Part shown: one piece after another, positions 1 through 7,000 of the stretch | Numbering within the stretch: position 1 is the stretch's first letter | How the letters are laid out: the number at the start of each line of letters is the position of its first letter | From: an uncultured Mycoplasmatota bacterium | GTDB taxonomy: Bacteria > Bacillota_I > Bacilli_A > RF39 > UBA660 | DNA: 10,620 nt | Direction of reading: 5' to 3' | Assembly: GCA_900546245.1 (NCBI GenBank) | Contig: URBY01000037.1 | Span: 1-10,620 of the forward strand | Notes under the pieces: generated by a model | What the model saw: the letters and a program-made list of their open reading frames with translations, nothing else | Database searches by the model: none | Told to the model about the DNA's origin: nothing | Made by a program: the position numbers and the translations under genes

Positions 1-121
1 AGAATTAAAAATGTATTTAAAAGAATTAAAGAAAAAATTAGGAAAAGATGCAGATATAAAGTCAGATACTATGGTACTTGAATTTATTCCAGATAAAAAG
101 AATGGAAGAAAAGAAAATTAA
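1..121 (+). CDS. 3' end of a repeat-protein paralog (partial, cut by window start)
   Basis: Reading from base 2, an open frame runs for 39 codons to a TAA at 119-121. It encodes a tail starting ELKMYLKELKKKLG and ending in FIPDKKNGRKEN. By eye it differs from the tail of the next gene (1817-1936) at only about 4 of 120 bases, so it is most simply the end of an upstream paralog of the 34-residue-repeat protein. The body of the gene lies outside the window, so the presence of repeats there is inferred. The tail is basic and probably helical at first, then has a short VLEFIP strand-like stretch. Function is not recognised. It could instead be an orphan tail like the copy at 3808-3927. Confidence 0.7.
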   Translation, partial: ELKMYLKELKKKLGKDADIKSDTMVLEFIPDKKNGRKEN

Positions 122-136
122 ATTTTTCTTTTTTTT
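109..136 (+). terminator. AT-only terminator-like hairpin overlapping the stop codon
   Basis: AAAAGAAAA (109-117) pairs perfectly with TTTTCTTTT (124-132) across a 6-nt loop, and the T-run continues to 136. The stop codon lies in the loop region. The stem has only one G-C pair, so it is weak by the usual standard. The same arrangement follows the other two tail copies. Confidence 0.5.
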
Positions 137-141
137 GTATA

Positions 142-170
142 TTGACTAAAGAATTTCAATAATATATTAT
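142..170 (+). promoter_or_regulatory. Sigma-A-like promoter of the repeat-protein gene
   Basis: TTGACT (142-147) and TATTAT (165-170) are separated by 17 bases. This places the expected transcription start near 177, shortly before the ribosome binding site AAGAGGTGG at 179-187 and the ATG at 194. The leader would be under 20 nt. Confidence 0.65.
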
Positions 171-193
171 ATTAAGTCAAGAGGTGGAAATAT

Positions 194-1936
194 ATGAAAA
201 TAGAAATGATGGAACTTTTATCAGACAAGATAGATGATATTAATTTATTAAAAAATGTTATAGAAGCTTTAGATGATATGTCGTCTGATGATAGAATAAA
301 ATTTTTTAATGAATTAAAAAAGTGCAGTTGTAGTAAGTTTGCATGTAATATAGTTATAGACAGTGGTGTATTAAGAGAAAGAACAGTAGATGAACAAATA
401 GAATTAATTGAAGAATTAAAAAAATGTGGTTATAAAGAAAATGCATACTTGATAGCTACAGATAAAAATGTGCTAAATGAAAGAACAGTAGATGAACAGA
501 TAAGACTAATGGAAGAATTAAAGAAGTGTGCTTATAATGAAAATATATACAAAATAGCTATAGATGAAAATGTATTAGAAGAAAGAACAACAGAAGAGCA
601 AATAGAATTAATGGAAGAATTAAAAAAATGTGGTTATAATGAAAATGTATATAAAATAGTTATAGATATAAATGTATTAATAAAAAGAACATTAGAAGAA
701 CAAGTAATGCTAATGAAAGTGTTAAAGAATTGTGATTATAATGAAAATGCATATAAAGTGATTATAAAAGTAAGTGTATTAAACAAAAAAACAAATGAAG
801 AACAAATAGAACTAATAGAAGAATTAAAAAAATGTGGTTATAATGAAAATGTATCTAAAATAGCTATGAGTCTAGAGGTATTAAAAGAAAGAACGCTAGA
901 AGAACAAATAGGACTAATGGAAGAATTAAAAAATTGTGATTGTGATGACAATGCATATAGAATAGCTACAGATAAATCTGTGTTAGAAGAAAAAACAGTA
1001 GAAGAACAAATAGAATTAATGAAAGAATTAAAAAACTATGATTATAATGAAAGTGCATATAAATTAGCTATAGATATATGTATATTAAACAAAAGAACAA
1101 TAGAAGAAAAAATAATGCTAATGAAAGAGCTAAAAAACTGTGATTATAATGAAATTGCATATAAATTAGCTACAAATATAAATGTATTAAGAAAAAGAAC
1201 AGTAGAAGAACAAATAAAATTAATGAAAGAGTTAAAAAACTGTGATTATAATGAAAATGCATATAGAATAGCTATAAATGAATATGTTTTAGAACAAAGA
1301 ACAGTAGAAGAACAAATAAGATTAATGGAAGAATTAAAAAACTGTGATTATAATGATGATGTATATAAATTTACTATAGATATATGTGTATTAGATGGAA
1401 GAACAGCAAAAGAACAAATAGAATTAATGGAAGAATTAAAAAATTGTGATTATAATGAAAGTGCATATAGAGTAGCTATAGATAGAGATGTATTAAAACA
1501 AAGAACAATAAAAGGACAAATAATGCTAATGAGAGAATTAAAAAACTGTGATTATAATGAAAATGCATATAGAGTAGTTATAGATAAAAATGTATTAAAA
1601 GAAAGAATAATAGGAAATCAAATAATGTTACTAGAAGCATTAGAAAATTGTAATTATAATGAAAATTCATTTTATGTAGCAATAAATCCAAATATATTAC
1701 AAACAAGAACAGTAGATGAACAAATAGACTTAATGAAAGTGGCATCATATATAGGATCAAAGAAATCAAAAGAAGTAAATCATAGTGATAATATGGAAGG
1801 AATTTCAGATATTACAGAATTAAAAATGTATTTAAAAGAATTAAAGAAAAAATTAGGAAAAGATGCAGATGTAAAGTCAGATACTATGGTACTTGAATTT
1901 ATTCCAGATAAAAAGGATAGAAGAAAAGGAAATTAA
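194..1936 (+). CDS. 34-residue tandem-repeat alpha-solenoid protein, function unknown
   Basis: This 580-residue protein has no signal peptide or membrane segment, so it is probably cytoplasmic. After a 30-residue N-terminus and one degenerate unit, 13 full 34-residue units occupy residues 63-504, and a truncated unit begins at 505. The unit starts RTVEEQIELMEELK, continues NCDYNENAYRIA and ends near NVLKE; it reads as two amphipathic helices joined by a Cys-Asp/Gly-Tyr-Asn turn. No unit contains a catalytic signature. Units 1, 2, 3 and 5 favour KKCGY or KKCAY, while 4 and most of 6-13 favour NCDY, pointing to internal duplications. Residues about 541-580 form a basic non-repeat tail shared with 1-121 and 3808-3927. 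I do not recognise the family; a protein-protein interaction scaffold is an inference from the architecture. The start is chosen for its AAGAGGTGG site 6 nt upstream. Confidence 0.85.
   Translation: MKIEMMELLSDKIDDINLLKNVIEALDDMSSDDRIKFFNELKKCSCSKFACNIVIDSGVLRERTVDEQIELIEELKKCGYKENAYLIATDKNVLNERTVDEQIRLMEELKKCAYNENIYKIAIDENVLEERTTEEQIELMEELKKCGYNENVYKIVIDINVLIKRTLEEQVMLMKVLKNCDYNENAYKVIIKVSVLNKKTNEEQIELIEELKKCGYNENVSKIAMSLEVLKERTLEEQIGLMEELKNCDCDDNAYRIATDKSVLEEKTVEEQIELMKELKNYDYNESAYKLAIDICILNKRTIEEKIMLMKELKNCDYNEIAYKLATNINVLRKRTVEEQIKLMKELKNCDYNENAYRIAINEYVLEQRTVEEQIRLMEELKNCDYNDDVYKFTIDICVLDGRTAKEQIELMEELKNCDYNESAYRVAIDRDVLKQRTIKGQIMLMRELKNCDYNENAYRVVIDKNVLKERIIGNQIMLLEALENCNYNENSFYVAINPNILQTRTVDEQIDLMKVASYIGSKKSKEVNHSDNMEGISDITELKMYLKELKKKLGKDADVKSDTMVLEFIPDKKDRRKGN
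380..1705 (+). repeat. Thirteen tandem 102-bp coding repeats
   Basis: Units of 102 bp encode the 34-residue motif, each beginning at an AGA-ACA-like (Arg-Thr) codon pair or its AAA-ACA variant. There is no interrupting sequence and no length variation between units. Near-identical nucleotide runs such as AACTGTGATTATAATGAA recur in the second half, more uniform than in the first half, consistent with recent homogenisation. A degenerate unit precedes the array and a partial one follows it. Confidence 0.9.
1817..1936 (+). repeat. Tail module, copy 2 of 3
   Basis: This is the last 40 codons, including the stop, of the repeat-protein gene. It matches 2-121 with about 4 differences and 3808-3927 with about 13 differences over 120 bp (counted by eye). 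All three copies run exactly to the TAA and into a terminator-like hairpin. Confidence 0.85.
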
Positions 1937-1949
1937 ATTTTCTTTTTTT
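1924..1949 (+). terminator. AT-rich terminator-like hairpin after the repeat-protein gene
   Basis: AAAAGGAAA (1924-1932) pairs with TTTTCTTTT (1938-1946) with one G-U pair. The loop is TTAAA and the T-run reaches 1949. The stop codon lies at the start of the loop. The stem is weak, but its position matches the hairpin after copy 1. Confidence 0.5.
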
Positions 1950-1954
1950 ACTAC

Positions 1955-1983
1955 TTGACAAGTGTATAAAATACACATATAAT
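1955..1983 (+). promoter_or_regulatory. Strong sigma-A promoter of the nrtR-like gene
   Basis: A consensus TTGACA (1955-1960) and consensus TATAAT (1978-1983) are separated by exactly 17 bases. The spacer is almost filled by a perfect palindrome (1962-1976), so repressor binding would block RNA polymerase. The predicted start near 1990 leaves a leader of only about 9 nt before the ATG at 1999. Confidence 0.85.
1962..1976. promoter_or_regulatory. Operator 1: GTGTATAAAATACAC
   Basis: This is a perfect 6-bp inverted repeat (GTGTAT / ATACAC) around AAA, lying between the -35 and -10 boxes. A near-identical site, GTGTATTTTGTACAC, precedes the next gene. The obvious candidate binder is the winged-helix regulator encoded directly downstream, implying autorepression. 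That assignment is inferred from position and repetition. Confidence 0.75.
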
Positions 1984-1998
1984 GAAGTTGGTGATAAC

Positions 1999-2646
1999 AT
2001 GGAAGTAAATAATCCTTTATATAAAAATCAAGGAATTCACTTAATAAGTACAATCTTTACTGTAGAAGATGGTATTACTAAAGTTTTACTTATTAAAAGG
2101 AAAAATAATCCTTATAAAGATTATTGGGCGCTTGTAGGTGGTGCACTATATAATAACGAAGATTTAATTGATGGTTTAAAAAGAGAGTTAAAAGAAAAAA
2201 CAGGTATTGAAAATATTAAATTAGATATGTTTAATGTTTATGGAAAATTAAATCGTTCACCAGTATTTAGAATGGTTGCGGTAGGTTACATAGGTGTTAT
2301 TGATAGAGAAAAGGTATCATTAATAAAAGAAACTTTAAAAACAAGTAACGCAGATTGGTTTAATATTGAATGTATTCCAACATTAGCATATGATCATAAT
2401 GAAATATTAAATGATGCGGTTAATAAATTAAAAGAAAAAATATATGAAAAGGACTTTTTAAAAGATTTATTTCCAAGTGAGTTTACTTTACCAGAACTTC
2501 AAAAGGTTTATGAAACAATTTTAGGAGAAAAGCTTGATAGAAGGAATTTTAGAAAAAAACTTTTAAATTTAGATTTAATTGAAGATACACTAAAAGAGAA
2601 AAAATTCGATGGAAATAAACCAGCTAAATTATATAAATTTAAATAG
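1999..2646 (+). CDS. nrtR: NrtR-family transcriptional regulator (Nudix-like sensor plus winged helix)
   Basis: This 215-residue protein has the two-domain layout and length of the NrtR family, whose characterised members repress NAD-related or sugar genes and sense ADP-ribose or related nucleotides. The N-terminal half is a Nudix fold. Its box spans residues 48-70 (G48, E54, R62-E63-L64, E66, G69), but Lys67 replaces the second Glu of the usual REUXEEXGU motif, so hydrolysis is probably lost or reduced and the domain likely acts as a ligand sensor. Residues about 160-215 form the winged helix, with the family-typical FTLPELQKVYETILG, LDRRNFRKKLL and PAKLYKF stretches. A strong promoter with an embedded palindrome lies just upstream, and the same palindrome precedes the ATPase-CYTH gene 74 nt downstream. 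The exact ligand cannot be read from the sequence. The ribosome site (GTTGGTG) is modest, and no better in-frame start exists. Confidence 0.88.
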   Translation: MEVNNPLYKNQGIHLISTIFTVEDGITKVLLIKRKNNPYKDYWALVGGALYNNEDLIDGLKRELKEKTGIENIKLDMFNVYGKLNRSPVFRMVAVGYIGVIDREKVSLIKETLKTSNADWFNIECIPTLAYDHNEILNDAVNKLKEKIYEKDFLKDLFPSEFTLPELQKVYETILGEKLDRRNFRKKLLNLDLIEDTLKEKKFDGNKPAKLYKFK

Positions 2647-2666
2647 AAATGCATATATGCATTTTT
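2647..2666 (+). terminator. Palindromic hairpin with short T-run after nrtR
   Basis: AAATGCATATATGCATTT (2647-2664) is a perfect 18-bp palindrome that can fold into a 7-bp stem with a TATA loop, followed by two more T residues. It begins immediately after the TAG. It may be a weak or partial terminator separating nrtR from the next gene, allowing some readthrough. Confidence 0.45.
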
Positions 2667-2681
2667 ATAAATAAATTAAAT

Positions 2682-2696
2682 GTGTATTTTGTACAC
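2682..2696. promoter_or_regulatory. Operator 2: GTGTATTTTGTACAC
   Basis: The inverted repeat GTGTA / TACAC with a 5-bp centre has the same length and same half-sites as operator 1 at 1962-1976. It lies 24 bp upstream of the ATPase-CYTH start codon. A poor candidate promoter (TTAAAT 2676-2681, TAGAAT 2701-2706, 19-bp spacer) would place it again between -35 and -10, but that promoter is uncertain. The site supports co-regulation of the two genes. Confidence 0.7.
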
Positions 2697-2720
2697 GTAA
2701 TAGAATTTGGAGGAATAATT

Positions 2721-3815
2721 ATGATAAAAAAAGTAGTATTAACAGGTGGACCATGTGCAGGAAAAAGCACAGCAATAGCAAAAATATCAAAAGTATTTAC
2801 TGAAAAAGGATATGAGGTATTAGTTGTACCAGAGACAGCAACTGAAATAATAAATATGGGAATTAAACCATTTGGGGATAATAAAATAAATATGTATGAT
2901 TTTCAGAAATTTATATTATCTCACCAACTTGAAAAAGAAAGATTAATAGATGAATATATTAATTTAAATGAAAATAAAAATATATTAGTTATATATGATA
3001 GAGGAATTATAGATAATATGGCATATGTTCCATTAAATGAATTTGACAAATTATTGAAAGAATTTAATATTACAAAATCAAATTTATTTACAAGATATGA
3101 TAGTGCTTTACATTTATTAACGGCAGCTAAAGGTACTGATTTTTATACAATTGAAAATAATTCTGCAAGAAGTGAAGGAAAAGAAGAGGCAATAATTCTT
3201 GATGATAAAATATTAGAATCATATTTAGGTTTCCCTCGCTTAAGAATCATTGATAATAGTACAAATTTTGAGAGTAAAATAGAAAAGGTCATAAAAGAAA
3301 TATCAAATGTATTAGGTAATGCATATGTTCAAAAGCAATATAAATATTTAATTGATTTTAATACTATTGATTATAAAAAATTAGAAAGGGTTTCAATAAA
3401 ATTTGTAGTGAAACAAAAATATAATGTTAAAAATAATGAAGAAATAATGGTAAGAAAAATGAGTTTTGATGATGAAGATTTATATTTTTTAAGAATTAAA
3501 TCTAATACGAATAAACCAAGTGAAAGAATAATAAAAGAAAAAGTTATATCAGAAAAAGATTATGATTATTTACATGATTCTTTTGATGGTAACGAAATTA
3601 CTAAAATAAGATATTGTTTTAGTTATCATGATATTGATTTTAGGTTAGATATATTTGATGATATTGCCTTATTAGAAGTAGAAGGAGAATATGACAACAT
3701 AATATTTCCAGACTTTTTTAGAGTTTTAGAAGATGTAACAGAAGATGAAAATTATAGAAATTATAATTTGTCTAAAGATAAAAACAAAAAAAAGAACTTG
3801 AATTATGGAATTTAA
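2721..3815 (+). CDS. NadR/Ttd14-like P-loop ATPase fused to a CYTH domain
   Basis: This 364-residue protein has two domains. Residues 1 to about 199 are an AAA_28-type P-loop domain (the group that includes the NadR kinase and eukaryotic Ttd14), with Walker A GPCAGKST at 10-17, a Walker B-like VIYDRG ending at Gly95, and Arg173/Arg175 in a late FPRLR motif. Residues about 202-340 resemble CYTH, a triphosphate-tunnel fold, with the strand QKQYKYLI at 204-211 and LEVEGEY at 318-324. The usual E-x-E-x-K signature reads Q204-x-Q206-x-K208, so metal-dependent triphosphatase activity is doubtful and ligand binding is more likely. The C-terminus is Lys-rich. The start at 2721 is chosen for TTTGGAGGA at 2707-2715; an extension to 2649 would run through the hairpin and operator. 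The stop codon lies inside tail copy 3. Substrate unknown; the nrtR-like neighbour suggests a nucleotide or NAD-related role (inference). Confidence 0.85.
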   Translation: MIKKVVLTGGPCAGKSTAIAKISKVFTEKGYEVLVVPETATEIINMGIKPFGDNKINMYDFQKFILSHQLEKERLIDEYINLNENKNILVIYDRGIIDNMAYVPLNEFDKLLKEFNITKSNLFTRYDSALHLLTAAKGTDFYTIENNSARSEGKEEAIILDDKILESYLGFPRLRIIDNSTNFESKIEKVIKEISNVLGNAYVQKQYKYLIDFNTIDYKKLERVSIKFVVKQKYNVKNNEEIMVRKMSFDDEDLYFLRIKSNTNKPSERIIKEKVISEKDYDYLHDSFDGNEITKIRYCFSYHDIDFRLDIFDDIALLEVEGEYDNIIFPDFFRVLEDVTEDENYRNYNLSKDKNKKKNLNYGI

Positions 3816-3927
3816 AATGTATTTAAAAGAATTAAAGAAAGAATTAGGAAAAGAGGCAGATGTAAAGACAGATACTGTTGTACTTAAATTTATTCCTGAT
3901 AAAAAGAAGGAAAGAAAAGAAAATTAA
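3808..3927 (+). pseudogene. Orphan tail module, copy 3: remnant of a repeat-protein gene
   Basis: This stretch matches 2-121 and 1817-1936 (about 11 and 13 differences in 120 bp by eye) and encodes EFKMYLKELKKELG through FIPDKKKERKEN and TAA. No 34-residue repeats precede it; upstream is the CYTH coding sequence in another frame. An ATG at 3805 could open a 40-residue peptide, but no ribosome binding site precedes it and a TGA lies just before. Most differences are in codons still compatible with the protein (for example CCA to CCT), so the sequence diverged partly under coding constraint or has decayed little. It overlaps the last 8 bases of the CYTH gene and provides its TAA. Best read as the stump of a deleted or displaced paralog. 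Confidence 0.75.
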
Positions 3928-3945
3928 ATTTTTCTTTCTTTTTTT
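3911..3945 (+). terminator. A/T hairpin terminator-like element after tail copy 3
   Basis: AAAGAAAAGAAAA (3911-3923) pairs with TTTTCTTTCTTT from 3930 with one bulged base, around a TTAAAT loop, and Ts continue to 3945. It is the longest of the three tail-associated hairpins and may end the nrtR/CYTH transcript before polC. Confidence 0.5.
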
Positions 3946-3946
3946 C

Positions 3947-3975
3947 TTTATGGAAACTAAAAAAATTGATATAAT
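3947..3975 (+). promoter_or_regulatory. Probable polC promoter
   Basis: A consensus TATAAT (3970-3975) lies 26 bases before the polC ATG. The -35 at 17-bp spacing, TTTATG (3947-3952), is poor. The upstream T-rich tract may help. The predicted leader is about 19 nt. Confidence 0.5.
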
Positions 3976-4000
3976 GAATATGGAAGTAAGGGTGGTAATA

Positions 4001-7000
4001 ATGGATAGTAAATTAGAATTATTTTTAAATAAAATAAATTTACCAAAAGAAGATTATAATTATTTTAATGAAGGTAAAATTTTAAAAATAAAATCAACAA
4101 AAGATAAATTAAATTGGGATTTTATAATTGAAACTAAAGAATTATTACCAATAAAAGTCTTAGAATATTTAGATGAAAACATAAAAAAAGGTTTTCCTAA
4201 TTTAAATACAGTAACATATGAAATAGTACCTAAAACAGTTAATAAGTCGTTAATAAATAGTTATTTTAATTATATAATTAATAAACTATCTTTAGGTAAA
4301 GCAGTTTCAATGATTTTTTATGGAAAAGAAATAAAGGCTACTACTAATGGAATGGTTATAACAGCGTCAAATAAAGCAGAAGAAAATATGATAAATAGTA
4401 GATTAAATGAAATTATTAATACATATCATAAAATTGGCTTTGAAAGTCTAAATTTAAAAATAGAATTATTAGATGGTGGAAATGAATTAAAAGAAGAAAT
4501 AAAAAAAGAATTAGAAGAAGAAGTAAAAGAAGCAAGCAAAGAAGCTACTGAATTTTTAAACAAACCAAAAGAAAGACCAAGAGAAAGAATGCAGATGGTA
4601 TCTACTAAGAAAGATCCAGAAAGTAGTGCGATTATAGGATTTGAAAATATGAGTGATCCAGTTTCTGTACAAACTATAACTGGTGAAGTGAATGATGTAA
4701 CAATTGAAGGATACATATTTGGTAAAGAATTATTTGAGTCAACAAAAAGTGTATTTAAAATTATAACTTTAAAAGTATCAGATTTATCAGATAGTATCTT
4801 AGTAAAAATATTCTTTAGAAATGAAGAAGATTTTAATAGAGTAAATGGTGAACTAAATGAAAATTCTTGGTATAAAATAAATGGTAGAGTATCATTTGAT
4901 ACATTTGCAAATGATTATGTGTTAAGTGCTAGAAATATTGTTCCTATTGAAAGTAAATTCAAAGAAGAAAAAGATACTGAAGAAGAAAAAAGAGTAGAAC
5001 TACATGCTCATACTATTATGAGTCAAATGGATGGAGTAGTTTCAGTAGAAGACTTAATAAAACAAGCAAAAAAATGGGGACATAGAGGAATAGCTGTTAC
5101 AGACCATGATGGAGTACAAGCATTCCCAAATGCATTTAACTTAGTAAGAGGAATGAATAAAGATTTAAAAGAAGGAGAAGAACCTTTTAAAGTAATATAT
5201 GGGTGCGAACTTGTTATGGTTGATGACAATATTGATATTGTAATAAGACCAACAGATGAAGGAATATTAGATGCAACATATGTAGTATTCGACCTTGAAA
5301 CAACAGGTTTTAATGCCGGTGGTGCAGACTCAATTATTGAAATAGGTGCGACTAAAATAAGAAATGGTGAAATACTAGATTCATTTGATGAACTTATTGA
5401 TCCAAAAAGAAAATTACCACAAAAGATAATTGATGTAACACATATTACTGATGATATGCTTGTAGGTAAGATGAATGAAGAAGAAGGCGTAAAGAAATTT
5501 ATTGAATGGATAGGCGGAGAAAACGTTCCTATGGTTGCCCACAATGCAAAATTCGACGTATCATTCATTGAAATGGCATATAAAAAATATGATTTAGGTG
5601 AATTTAAAAATCCAGTAATAGATACACTTGAACTTTCTCGTGCACTTGATAATACAGAAGCAAGACATAGTTTATCAGCAATTACAAAAAGATATGGAGT
5701 TGTATTTGATGAAGATGCACACCATAGAGCAAACTATGATGCTGAAGGAACAGCATTAGTACTTCATAAAATGCTTAAAAAAATGTATGATCAAAACTTT
5801 AGAAAAATAAGTGAATTAAATAACTTAGTACCAAAAGATGAAATACATAAATATGGTAAAACACATGATATAAATATACTTACATTAACAAGAGAAGGAT
5901 TAAAAAATTTATTTACAATCGTTTCTTATGCAAATACTAAATATTTATATAAAACACCTAGAATACTTAGAAGTGAAATAGAAAAATATAGAAAAGGTTT
6001 ATTAATAGGTAGTGGATGCTATCAAAGTGAAGTATTTACTAGTGCTAGTACAAAAAGTGATGAAGAACTTGCTAATATAATTAAATTTTATGATTATGTT
6101 GAAGTACAACCAGTAGATGAATATTGTCATTTAGTACCATCTGTATTTGAAAATGAAGCACAACTTATTCAAAATATAGAAAAAATAGTTAGAGTTACTG
6201 AAGAAGCAGGTAAGATGATTGTCGCAACAGGAGATGTACACCACTTAAAGAAAGAAGATAAGATTTATAGAGAAATAATCATAAATCAAAATGTACCAGG
6301 TAGAGGAAGACATCCACTTATTAGAAATAGTAAAGGTGGACAAATACCATCACAACATTTTAGAACAACAAATGAAATGCTTGAAAATTTTGAATTCTTA
6401 GGTAAAGAAAAAGCAAAAGAATTAGTAATAACAAATCCAAATAAAATAATTGATATGACAGAAGTATTTGATGTAATAATTCAAACAGGAGGAGTACCTT
6501 TTTCACCAAGAGTAAAAGCAGATGATGGTAAAACTTATCTTGATTGTCCTAGAGTAGTTACAGACCTTGTATATGAAAAAGCAAATGATTGGTATGGTGA
6601 TCCACTTCCATATAATATTGAATCAAGACTAGGTACAGAACTTTATGGTGATATAGTTTTAACAAGTGTAAAATATTATCTTGATAAAAGTTTAAGTGAT
6701 GAAGAAAAAGAAATTGAATCATTTAAACAATTACATGATGTTATTGTAAAAGGTTCGGATGCTGTTAAAGACTTAGTTAGAAAGTATTTAGTAGATACTA
6801 GTGAAGAAGAATTAACCGGTGATGAACTAGAAAAGAAACTAAAGAAAAGCCTAGGTGGAGTAATAGGTGCTGGATTCGATCCTATTTACTTGATTGCACA
6901 AAGACTAGTTAAAAAATCAAATAATGATGGCTTCTTAGTTGGTTCAAGAGGATCTGTTGGATCTAGTTTTGTCGCAACAATGATGGGAATAACAGAAGTA

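Noticed and set aside
380..1705. Regular 102-bp repeat array as a CRISPR-like or satellite element
   Set aside because: The repeats are in one continuous frame without spacers and encode a consistent 34-residue motif, so they are coding repeats.
2649..2720. N-terminal extension of the ATPase-CYTH protein from ATG 2649
   Set aside because: It would overlie the hairpin and operator and lacks a ribosome site, while ATG 2721 has TTTGGAGGA and starts directly before the Walker A strand.
3805..3927. A 40-codon ATG-to-TAA frame as a genuine small gene
   Set aside because: There is no ribosome binding site, it overlaps the CYTH gene end, and it equals the tail of a larger gene; a remnant explains it better.
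3878..4000. N-terminal extension of PolC by 41 residues
   Set aside because: The extension reads through the tail remnant, the T-tract and the TATAAT box, giving a Phe/Lys-rich string unlike PolC; ATG 4001 has a ribosome site.
4426..5568. Minus-strand open frames opposite polC, and others opposite the repeat gene and at 7212-7397
   Set aside because: They lie wholly opposite strongly supported genes, show low-complexity Ser/Leu/Phe composition from antisense AT-rich codons, and have no ribosome sites that I could see.
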